A stretch of 35,185 nt of DNA from an uncultured Alistipes sp. (GTDB lineage: Bacteria > Bacteroidota > Bacteroidia > Bacteroidales > Rikenellaceae), in NCBI GenBank assembly GCA_937895825.1, contig CALBKP010000027.1:1-35185 (forward strand), read 5' to 3'. The position numbers were made by a program, and so were the translations under genes. Each line of letters starts with the position of its first letter. The first letter of the stretch is position 1. Positions 26,182-32,669 of this stretch are shown here, piece by piece. A model generated the notes under the pieces. It worked only from the letters and a program-made list of their open reading frames with translations. It was not told where the DNA came from and searched no databases.

Positions 26182-26715
26182 ATGTCGTTTTTCCGCCCAC
26201 ATAAGTCGAAGCCCCGCCAGTTTAACTACATACCGCGCTACTACGACCCAGTAAAGGAGGAGCGTGACCGTAGGCGTAGGGAGTTGCACGGCACGTCGTC
26301 TGCGGACGAGGAGCCTTATGCTCCGGGTAAGTACATACGTACGCAGCGTGAGGCGCGTGATGCCTCGCGTGCGGACAATGGTGGTTTTGCGGGTCTTGGT
26401 CGTATCGTGGTTATTGCCATAGCTCTGGTTGTGGCGATACTCATGTTCTATCCACGTTTTATGCGCTTTGTGGAGCGTGCCAACGAGGAGAAGATGGCCA
26501 TGGCGGCAGTGGCTGAGCACTCGGAGGAGAGCAAGGATGACGCTACGCCATCAATCACGCTCTATGAGCAGCATGGCGACATCGACTTCCGTGAGTTCGA
26601 GAGCCTTACGCCCGAGGCGTTGAACGAGATTGAGGAGTGGCAGAACTCCGTGGGCACAATCACGATCTACGACGATGATGTGGAGATCGTCGACGGTAGA
26701 CGTGTAGATAAGTAG
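26182..26715 (+). CDS. Conserved single-membrane-segment protein of unknown function between dnaJ and mutL
   Basis: 177 aa. I do not recognise a named family. The N-terminal 70 residues are basic (FFRPHKSKPRQFNYIPRYYD, then KEERDRRRRELHG), followed by one membrane segment at about 74-95 (LGRIVVIAIALVVAILMFYP). The C-terminal 75 residues are acidic and probably structured (DIDFREFESLTPEALNEIEEWQNSVGTITIYDDDVEIVDG, shown in shorter parts: EALNEIEEWQ, TITIYDDDVEI). By the positive-inside rule the basic N-terminus is cytoplasmic and the tail periplasmic. It is 25 bp after dnaJ and 6 bp before mutL, so it belongs to the same transcript. Codon use matches neighbours; I take it as a real gene. Confidence 0.75.
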   Translation: MSFFRPHKSKPRQFNYIPRYYDPVKEERDRRRRELHGTSSADEEPYAPGKYIRTQREARDASRADNGGFAGLGRIVVIAIALVVAILMFYPRFMRFVERANEEKMAMAAVAEHSEESKDDATPSITLYEQHGDIDFREFESLTPEALNEIEEWQNSVGTITIYDDDVEIVDGRRVDK

Positions 26716-26721
26716 TAGACT

Positions 26722-28665
26722 ATGGACAAAATAAGACTGCTTCCCGAGATTGTGGCAAACCAGATTGCCGCGGGCGAGGTGGTGAATGCCCCCTCGAATG
26801 TCGTCAAGGAGATGATGGAGAACTCGCTTGACGCAGGGGCGCAGTGTGTGAAGGTGAACTACCGCAATGGCGGTAAAGACCTTATACAGATAGTGGATGA
26901 TGGTGTTGGCATGTCGCCGATAGATGCGCGTATGGCCTTTGACCGCCACGCCACGTCGAAGATATCGTCCATCGAGGATGTCTATCGACTTCATACGTTT
27001 GGCTTCCGCGGTGAGGCATTGGCCTCAATAGCCGCCGTTGCCGAGGTGGAGCTGCGCACACGACGCGAGGAGGATGAGTTGGGCACGGTGACGACGATAG
27101 CCGGAGGCGAGTTCCGCTCGCAGATGCCCGTGGCGTGTTCGCGTGGTGCGCAGTTTATGGTGCGTAATCTGTTCTACAATGTGCCGTCGCGTAGGAAGTT
27201 TATAGATGGCGACAACTCAAGGCTCTCGGCGCAGATAAAGAGCGAGTTCCAGAGGGTTGCGCTCTGTAATCCAGAGGTGGAGTTCGAGCTCAGACAGAAC
27301 GATGCGCTGGTCTACGCGCTTAGGCCAACGAATCGTCGAGGTCGTATCGTCGACATCATTGGTAAGCATATAAAACAGAATCTTCTGGAGGTTGAGGTGG
27401 ATACGTCGGTGGTACGCATCGAGGGCTTCGTGGGGCGACCCGAGGCTGCAAAGAAGCGTAACAACGAGCAGTATCTCTTCGTTAACGGCCGATATTTCAA
27501 CTCGATACCTATGCAGCGCACGATAGTGCGTGCCTACGAGAGGCTTATACCCGAGGGGTGTATGCCCTCGTATTTTATTTATCTTACGGTCGACCCCGAC
27601 AGGGTGGATGTGAACGTGCATCCGCAGAAGACGACCGTGAAGTTTGCAGACCACGATGTGATCCTCGAGATTCTTCAGGCGGCAGTGCGCGAGACGCTCG
27701 TAAAGACCGGAGCAGTGCCTATGATGGATTTCCAGCCCGCAAGTGTGGATATACCTGTCTACGACTCGTCGTTGCGTAGCTACTCCGAGCCGAGGGTGTC
27801 GACAAATAGCGCGTACAACCCCTTTAGCGACGAGTATATCGACCCTACGGCTCCGATGCCCGATGTACCATTCACGGGCTTCGATGTCCCCTATACCGAC
27901 GCTATGATTGGTGGCAGTAGGCCGCAGCAGAAGACCGCAACTATGGTTGGTGATGGTCATGAGGCGTACAGCCTCAGTAATTCTGCTGGCTGGGCAGCAG
28001 CGGGTGGTAGTGTTGTGGAGTATATCGACGAGGAGGAGAGCGATGAGTCGTTGTTCGATATCATCGAGTCGAAGATGGATGCGGCAGAGAGCCGCACGTT
28101 TGGCGAGGTCATTGTCCTTCCTGGTGGCTATGCCGTCACGACCTATGGCGGTGGCGGTGTGGTTGTGGCTATGCAACGTGCCTACGAGCGTGTGTTGTAC
28201 GACGACATAGTTAAGTCACTCACGGCTGGATGTGCCCCAACGCAGCGTATGTTCTTTGCTGAGGAGTTGCAGCTGTCGGCTGAGGAGTATGAGCTGATGG
28301 AGAGTCATGCCACGGAGTTTGCGGCGCTCGGCTTCGAGGTGGAGTATAGGGGTGATGGCCATATTGCCGTGGTAGGACGACCAGCGATTCTGGATATGAC
28401 AACGCCGTTAGATGAGCTGCTCTATGAGTTGTTGCACGGCATTGAGGATGGCCGCCTGCCACTGGATGAGGAGAGGGTGCGTCTGGCGGAGCTTATGGCT
28501 CGTCGTGGCGCAAGAGGCTATGGCCGTGGAGTAACCTCGGTGGAGGCCAAGGAGCTACTCAGACGATTGGAGCAGTGCTCGACACCGAGCTATACACCCT
28601 CGGGGGCTACGGTTATGGTGGAGCTCGGAACTGATGAATTGAAAGCAAAGTTTATGAAGAACTAA
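26722..28665 (+). CDS. mutL: DNA mismatch repair protein MutL (endonuclease motif degenerate)
   Basis: 647 aa. The N-terminal GHKL ATPase is complete: IAAGEVVNAPSNVVKEMMEN (about 13-32), NSLDAGA, DDGVGM (about 61-66), HATSKI and FRGEALASIA (about 94-103). The transducer domain contains VNGRYFNS and VDVNVHPQKTTVKF. After a disordered linker (about 340-440) comes the dimerisation domain (about 455-647). Endonuclease MutL proteins carry DQHAxxE-type and CPHGRP-type metal motifs; here the first position reads AMQRAYERVLYD (about 484-495) and the last reads YTPSGATV (about 625-632), so no metal site is evident. MutL couples mismatch detection by MutS to strand removal. The start is 6 bp after the previous stop. 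Confidence 0.95.
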   Translation: MDKIRLLPEIVANQIAAGEVVNAPSNVVKEMMENSLDAGAQCVKVNYRNGGKDLIQIVDDGVGMSPIDARMAFDRHATSKISSIEDVYRLHTFGFRGEALASIAAVAEVELRTRREEDELGTVTTIAGGEFRSQMPVACSRGAQFMVRNLFYNVPSRRKFIDGDNSRLSAQIKSEFQRVALCNPEVEFELRQNDALVYALRPTNRRGRIVDIIGKHIKQNLLEVEVDTSVVRIEGFVGRPEAAKKRNNEQYLFVNGRYFNSIPMQRTIVRAYERLIPEGCMPSYFIYLTVDPDRVDVNVHPQKTTVKFADHDVILEILQAAVRETLVKTGAVPMMDFQPASVDIPVYDSSLRSYSEPRVSTNSAYNPFSDEYIDPTAPMPDVPFTGFDVPYTDAMIGGSRPQQKTATMVGDGHEAYSLSNSAGWAAAGGSVVEYIDEEESDESLFDIIESKMDAAESRTFGEVIVLPGGYAVTTYGGGGVVVAMQRAYERVLYDDIVKSLTAGCAPTQRMFFAEELQLSAEEYELMESHATEFAALGFEVEYRGDGHIAVVGRPAILDMTTPLDELLYELLHGIEDGRLPLDEERVRLAELMARRGARGYGRGVTSVEAKELLRRLEQCSTPSYTPSGATVMVELGTDELKAKFMKN

Positions 28666-28682
28666 CTGAATATCTGTGTATT

Positions 28683-29357
28683 ATGTCGGTATTTGGAACA
28701 CGTGTTATAGCACCGCCCGTGGTGTTGAACCTGACGATAGCCAACGTGGTTGTCTTCCTTGCTACGGAGTTGTTGGGTAACGATATGATTGAGTTTGCGC
28801 TCTTTAACGTCGATCTGCGATACATATCGCCCGATGCTACACTCTTTAAATGGTGGCAGCCAGTGACCTATATGTTTATGCATGGTGGCTTCTCGCACCT
28901 ATTCTTCAATATGTTCTCGCTGTGGATGTTTGGCCGCGTGCTTGAGTATGAGATGGGGTGGAAGCGATTCATTACCTATTATATAGTCTGCGGCGTGGGT
29001 GCTGCCCTGTTCCAGATGTGCGTGGCGCAGTTGGATCTTGCCCGCTTGGAGGTAGGTTCGCCCATGTGGTACGCCTATATGTCTACGCCTACGGTGGGAG
29101 CCTCGGGAGCTATCTTTGGCCTGCTGTTGGCCTTCGGCCTGCTGCATCCTCGGGAGATTATATCGTTTATATTCCCGCCGATAGAGATGGAGGCGCGATG
29201 GTTTGTCATCCTCTACGGTACGTTGGAGTTGTTCTTAGGCGTGTCGGGCACGATGGATAACGTGGCACACTTTGCTCACCTCGGCGGTATGTTCTGGGGA
29301 TGGCTGCTAATGCTATGGTGGCGACACAGAGATCGCAAGCGCATATACTACTATTAG
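28683..29357 (+). CDS. Rhomboid-family intramembrane serine protease
   Basis: 224 aa with six predicted membrane segments. The catalytic dyad is present: S141 in GASGAIFG and H199 in VAHFAHLGG. HGGFSHLFFNMFSLWMFG at about 67-84 is the conserved loop with the membrane-entering helix. The enzyme cuts membrane proteins within or near their transmembrane segments; the substrate is unknown. It follows mutL by 17 bp and is 73 bp from the next gene, with a coherent gene order on the plus strand. Confidence 0.93.
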   Translation: MSVFGTRVIAPPVVLNLTIANVVVFLATELLGNDMIEFALFNVDLRYISPDATLFKWWQPVTYMFMHGGFSHLFFNMFSLWMFGRVLEYEMGWKRFITYYIVCGVGAALFQMCVAQLDLARLEVGSPMWYAYMSTPTVGASGAIFGLLLAFGLLHPREIISFIFPPIEMEARWFVILYGTLELFLGVSGTMDNVAHFAHLGGMFWGWLLMLWWRHRDRKRIYYY

Positions 29358-29430
29358 ACTACTAAAAACAAACATAGAGACACACACAAACTATTAACCT
29401 GGACACCTAAGTCCGTAAATACGCTACACT

Positions 29431-30585
29431 ATGTCGAAACACGAAACTTACAATAATGAGCCGTTTGGAACACCGCGACGACGCGAGAAACGTACATTCT
29501 TAGGGGCACTCTTTGTAATCGTGCTCCTGGCTGTGACCATATCGTTCTCCGTGGCACTGGTTATCGCCTACCTCACACCATACGTCGCACCGTCGACATT
29601 CGGGTCGCTGACTATCGTCGGCATCTTTGCTCCGATATTATATATATGTGTGGCGGTGTGTACGCTGCTGTGGCTCGTCACTGGCCGCTGGAAGACGGCG
29701 GGCATTGTGGCCATATTGCTCATTCCTGGTCTATTCCGCGTGTCGGACTTCTACAACGTGGCCTTTATGCGCGAGGTGGAGACCAAGCCCGACCGTAGGT
29801 CGTTCTCGCTGGTGAGCTACAACGTGCGTGGGTTCTACAACGACGAGTCGCGAAGAACGGTCGACGATGTTGTGGACTACTTCTCTCAGATGGAGAGTCT
29901 CGATGTGGTATGCTTCCAGGAGTATATGCTCGATGCACGTGGCGTGGAGCGTATGGACTCGTTGTTCGAGGCGCGTGAGCTTAGATATAGAAGCGATGCC
30001 GAGGAGTACCCTGGCGTGTTGCTCCGCACGTATAGCCGCTTCCCGATTATTGCCGAGGGTAACATCTCGGGTGAGGGACGTGGCACGTCGCAGTGGCTCG
30101 ATATCGTTGTGCGTGGTGGTGATGTACGTAGCAAGGATACCATACGTATCTTCAACAACCACCTACACACGATGAGCATCTCGGCCGACGACAGCGAGGA
30201 TATCGAGCGCGGCAAGATACTCCAGGATGGCGATCGTATACTTAGCATCGTGGATCGCATAGCGAACAACTCGTCAATACGTGTTGACCATGTGGATACG
30301 TTGCGCATGGTTGTAGAGGCAACACCGTATGAGCATATCATCTGTGGTGACTTCAACGATACGCCTATGTCGTATGTCTACGATAAACTCAGTGCCAACC
30401 ACCTCGACGCTTTCGTTGAGTGCGGCTCGGGCTACGGCTATACCTTCCGTCCTATGCACGGCACGTTGCGTATTGACTATGTGCTACACTCGCTCGGCAT
30501 GGAGGCGTTGAGCTACGAGGCCGATGCTAAGGCTACATATTCGGACCACCTGCCCGTAATCTCGCGCTTGAGAGTGCTGCAGTAA
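29431..30585 (+). CDS. Membrane-anchored endonuclease/exonuclease/phosphatase (EEP) family protein
   Basis: 384 aa. Three hydrophobic segments fill about 24-105 (LGALFVIVLLAVTISFSVAL and two more), after a basic start. The EEP domain is about 122-384: SYNVRGF with the metal-site Asn, CFQEYM with the catalytic Glu, NNHLHT, CGDFNDTPMSYV (about 303-314) with Asp and Asn, RIDYVLHS and SDHLPV with D372-H373. Members hydrolyse phosphodiesters in DNA, RNA, lipids or small molecules; the substrate cannot be told. The active-site domain faces outward if the N-terminus is cytoplasmic with three segments, which is inference. All key catalytic residues look intact. Confidence 0.88.
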   Translation: MSKHETYNNEPFGTPRRREKRTFLGALFVIVLLAVTISFSVALVIAYLTPYVAPSTFGSLTIVGIFAPILYICVAVCTLLWLVTGRWKTAGIVAILLIPGLFRVSDFYNVAFMREVETKPDRRSFSLVSYNVRGFYNDESRRTVDDVVDYFSQMESLDVVCFQEYMLDARGVERMDSLFEARELRYRSDAEEYPGVLLRTYSRFPIIAEGNISGEGRGTSQWLDIVVRGGDVRSKDTIRIFNNHLHTMSISADDSEDIERGKILQDGDRILSIVDRIANNSSIRVDHVDTLRMVVEATPYEHIICGDFNDTPMSYVYDKLSANHLDAFVECGSGYGYTFRPMHGTLRIDYVLHSLGMEALSYEADAKATYSDHLPVISRLRVLQ

Positions 30586-30616
30586 CGGCCGTTAGGGTGA
30601 TAAAAAGTGTGGATAA

Positions 30617-30648
30617 TTTTGCAAAATAGAATATTATTCTTACCTTTG
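30617..30648 (+). promoter_or_regulatory. Bacteroidota-type promoter for rpmI-rplT
   Basis: TTTTG at 30617-30621, a 19-bp spacer, and TACCTTTG at 30641-30648 fit the -33/-7 consensus very well. Transcription should start near 30655, 28 nt before the rpmI ATG. It gives the ribosomal-protein pair its own promoter. Confidence 0.85.
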
Positions 30649-30682
30649 CACGCTATTATTAACTAATTTAACTTTTGTAACA

Positions 30683-30877
30683 ATGCCAAAAATGAAAACA
30701 AATGCCGCTGCAAAGAAGCGTTTTTCTTTCACCGGCACAGGTAAGATCAAGCGTAAGCACGCTTATCACAGTCACATCCTGACCAAAAAGACTAACAAGC
30801 GTAAGCGTAACCTTTGCTACTCAGGTATCGTTTCACCAGCCGACGAGGCTAAGATCAAGCAGTTGCTCGTGAAGTAA
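30683..30877 (+). CDS. rpmI: Large ribosomal subunit protein bL35
   Basis: 64 aa, normal length: MPKMKTNAAAKKRFSFTGTG start, then KIKRKHAYHSHILTKKTNKRKRN and the SPADEAKIKQLL end. Very basic, a small protein of the 50S subunit. It comes straight after a strong promoter, and rplT follows. The usual upstream neighbours infC and thrS are absent here. Confidence 0.98.
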   Translation: MPKMKTNAAAKKRFSFTGTGKIKRKHAYHSHILTKKTNKRKRNLCYSGIVSPADEAKIKQLLVK

Positions 30878-30914
30878 TCATTCTGAGCGAAGCTAAAGAG
30901 TAAGCACATTAACA

Positions 30915-30982
30915 ATTTTTTTTAAAACAATCGGAGCGCAGTAGCCCCAAAGAGTGGGAGAGAATCACACCGCTACCAGCTC
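30915..30982 (+). promoter_or_regulatory. Possible structured leader between rpmI and rplT
   Basis: In the 123-nt gap, GAGC (30934-30937) can pair with GCTC (30979-30982), then GTAGC (30941-30945) with GCTAC (30972-30976), then CCC (30946-30948) with GGG (30956-30958). A T-run sits upstream at about 30918-30923. The bL20 protein represses its own mRNA in other bacteria by mimicking its rRNA site, so this may be a ribosomal-protein leader. Seen by eye only; no folding was computed. Confidence 0.35.
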
Positions 30983-31000
30983 TATCAAAAACTTTAAACT

Positions 31001-31345
31001 ATGCCACGTTCAGTCAACGCTGTTGCGTCACGCGCAAGAAGAAAGAAGGTTTTGAAACTTGCCAAGGGTAACTTTGGTTCAAGGGGAAACGTATGGACAG
31101 TTGCGAAAAATACTGTCGAGAAGGGTTTGCAGTTTGCATACTCACACCGTCGAGAGAAGAAGAGAAATTACCGTTCATTGTGGATCGTTCGTATCAACGC
31201 CGCAGTTCGTATGCACGGTATGACTTACTCTGAGTTTATCGGCAAGATGAATGTTAAGGGTATCGCCCTCAACCGTAAGGTTTTGGCTGATCTCGCCCTC
31301 AACGAGCCTAAGGCATTTGAGGCAATCGTTAATGCAGTTAAGTAG
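31001..31345 (+). CDS. rplT: Large ribosomal subunit protein bL20
   Basis: 114 aa, the standard length. MPRSVNAVASRARRKKVLKLAKGN at the start, YSHRREKKRNYRSLWIVRINAAVR in the middle and LADLALNEPKAFEAIV at the end identify bL20. It binds 23S rRNA early in 50S assembly and in several bacteria represses its own operon. The 123-nt gap upstream may hold a regulatory structure; a terminator follows 21 bp after the stop. Confidence 0.98.
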   Translation: MPRSVNAVASRARRKKVLKLAKGNFGSRGNVWTVAKNTVEKGLQFAYSHRREKKRNYRSLWIVRINAAVRMHGMTYSEFIGKMNVKGIALNRKVLADLALNEPKAFEAIVNAVK

Positions 31346-31366
31346 TATAACCTATTAGATAGGAGA

Positions 31367-31401
31367 GAGCTGGTTCCACAAGGGACTGGCTCTTTTTTTT
31401 T
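31367..31401 (+). terminator. Rho-independent terminator of rpmI-rplT
   Basis: GAGCTGGTTCC (31367-31377) and GGGACTGGCTC (31382-31392) form an 11-bp stem with some G-U pairs and a 4-nt loop, followed by nine T (31393-31401). Confidence 0.9.
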
Positions 31402-31420
31402 GTTTGTGGGGAGGGGGAAA

Positions 31421-31534
31421 GGGTTGTAAAAAGGGTTGTAGAAGGGATAAGGGTTGTAGAAGGGTTGTAGAAGGGTTGTAATAAGGGTTGTAGAAAGGGA
31501 GAAGGGTTGTAAAAAGGGTTGTAGAAGGGTTGTA
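31421..31534 (+). repeat. GGGTTGTA interspersed tandem array (nine copies)
   Basis: GGGTTGTA begins at 31421, 31433, 31451, 31462, 31473, 31485, 31504, 31516 and 31527, mostly 11-12 bp apart, separated by short purine runs such as GAA or AAAA. It is strongly G-rich on the plus strand. Its complement (TACAACCC) resembles the CAACCCTT words in the following hairpin array, so the two arrays could pair with each other. Confidence 0.85.
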
Positions 31535-31600
31535 AAAAGGGTATTTTAAGTGTTTTGGGTTGGTTGTGAGGGGAGAATCAGGCAAAACACTTTCTCAACC

Positions 31601-31840
31601 CTTTAGCGCGTAGCGCGAGCAACACTTCAACAACTCTTTAGCGCGTAGCGCGAGCAACCCTTATATCTACCCTTTAGCGGACAAAGTCCGCGAGCAACAC
31701 TTCAACAACTCTTTAGCGCGTAGCGCGACCAACCCTCCAACAACCCTTTAGCGCATAGCGCGACCAACACTTCAACAACTCTTTAGCGCGTAGCGCGACC
31801 AACCCTTAAATCTACCCTTTAGCGGGCATAGCCCGCGATC
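31601..31840. repeat. Seven-copy hairpin repeat (CTTTAGCG-stem-CGCGA) with co-varying stems
   Basis: Units begin at 31601, 31636, 31672, 31711, 31746, 31781 and 31817 (spacing 35-39 bp). Each has CTTTA, a small perfect hairpin, then GAGC, GACC or GATC. Four have GCGC-GTA-GCGC, one GCGC-ATA-GCGC, one GCGGAC-AAA-GTCCGC and one GCGGGC-ATA-GCCCGC. Changes in one arm are matched by the other. Spacers of 15-16 nt are themselves repeated (AACACTTCAACAACT three times). Not a CRISPR array: the spacers are not unique. Confidence 0.85.
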
Positions 31841-31904
31841 AACCCTTTCCGCCCTGAGCTCCCCCAAACGAACGAAACGAACAAACGAACGAAACGAACG
31901 GGGC

Positions 31905-31961
31905 GAACAAAACGAACGAACGAACAGAGGGGTGTGCCCTGTTCGCTCGCTCGTTTCGTTC
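31905..31961. repeat. 23-bp inverted repeat within CGAAC/CGAAA direct repeats
   Basis: The left arm 31905-31927 (ends CGAACGAACAG) matches the right arm 31939-31961 (starts CTGTTCGCTCGC) with three differences and an 11-nt loop. All three are A opposite C on the plus strand and U opposite G in minus-strand RNA, so only the minus-strand transcript pairs throughout. CGAAC/CGAAA units extend left to about 31869. No T tract follows, so it is not a classical terminator. Confidence 0.75.
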
Positions 31962-31967
31962 GTAATT

Positions 31968-32002
31968 GGGATGGGTTAAATGGGTTAGGTGGGTTAGATG
32001 GG
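31968..32002 (+). repeat. Telomere-like GGGTTA array with G-quadruplex potential
   Basis: Five GGG runs at 31968, 31973, 31982, 31991 and 32000, the last four at exactly 9-bp spacing, with TTAAAT, TTAGGT and TTAGAT loops. This fits G3 N1-7 G3 N1-7 G3 N1-7 G3 on the plus strand. Confidence 0.8.
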
Positions 32003-32091
32003 TTACGTGAGTCTGGCGGACATAGACCTTACGTGATACTTAGCCTCACAGAACTCACAGAACCCAATTCCTCACTACTAATTAGCGTAGT

Positions 32092-32667
32092 TTAGCTAAC
32101 CACCTCGGCGTTGACCTTAACGTAGTTGTAGCCTAAGCGTTTGAGTCCGATGGCCACGCCTGCCTCGAACATAACCTTCGTCGTGCGGGCGAAGACGTGG
32201 AAGGCCATGACGCTCTGTGCCTCGACCTGCTCCTTGCGTATGAGTGACAAGGCACGCTCGGCAGTGGAGCGAATAAGGTCCTCGAGCTCCTCGGCACCCT
32301 TAGAGCCGAGAGGTAGGGCGAGGAGTATCTCGGTGATGTACTCGTCCATGCAGTCGAAGCCGCGGGGCTCGGTGAACATCTTGTGGAAGTCCTCGATGGC
32401 CTCGTAGCGGTTCCACTCCTTATCCCAGAGCACGGCGGCACCCATGCCCTCGTACATAGCCCAGGCGATGGCCACAAGGGGGTACTTGCCAATCTCGGGC
32501 ACAGCATCGGCCATATATGATGGCGCTGAGGTGCGCCACTTATCGTTGAGCTCCTCGACCTCCAAGAGTCGACCATCGAGGGCCCTCTTCTCGGTGAGGT
32601 GTTTGGTGAGAGCATCGCGTAGGCTCTCCTCGTATCTGTTGAGTAGTTCGTGTTGCTGTTCTGTCAT
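32092..32667 (-). CDS. Conserved protein of unknown function downstream of a flavin reductase gene
   Basis: 191 aa, soluble, no signal peptide or membrane segment. Mostly helical by composition: a charged N-terminal coiled-coil-like stretch (QHELLNRYEESLRDALTKHL near 4-23), a short hydrophobic core with YPLVAIAWAMYEGMGAAVLWD near 62-82, and a C-terminal FHVFARTTKVMFEAGVAIGLKRLGY near 155-179. I do not recognise a family and assign no function. It is the last gene of a minus-strand operon (start 2 bp after the preceding stop), after valS, rnhA and a flavin reductase-like gene. It ends at the repeat-rich intergenic region. Confidence 0.75.
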   Translation of the reverse strand: MTEQQHELLNRYEESLRDALTKHLTEKRALDGRLLEVEELNDKWRTSAPSYMADAVPEIGKYPLVAIAWAMYEGMGAAVLWDKEWNRYEAIEDFHKMFTEPRGFDCMDEYITEILLALPLGSKGAEELEDLIRSTAERALSLIRKEQVEAQSVMAFHVFARTTKVMFEAGVAIGLKRLGYNYVKVNAEVVS

Positions 32668-32669
32668 TG

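Larger units (their letters stand above)
31402..32091. other. Gene-free, repeat-rich convergent intergenic region
   Basis: About 690 bp without any gene I can support, between the rplT terminator (plus strand) and the end of the minus-strand unknown gene. It is made of four unrelated kinds of repeat in series, each listed separately, plus plain sequence at 32003-32091. Its base patterns differ sharply from the flanking genes. It does not resemble an insertion sequence: no transposase remnant or bounding inverted repeats were seen. Confidence 0.7.

Noticed and set aside
31355..31585. Minus-strand open frame of 76 aa rich in YNPSTTLLQP
   Set aside because: Its repeats are just the translation of the GGGTTGTA array read backwards, and it overlaps the rplT terminator.
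31601..31840. CRISPR array
   Set aside because: Repeats are short hairpins with 15-16-nt spacers that are themselves repeated, and no cas gene is present.
31402..32091. Insertion-sequence or phage remnant
   Set aside because: No transposase or integrase fragment, no bounding inverted repeats, and no target duplication could be found by eye.
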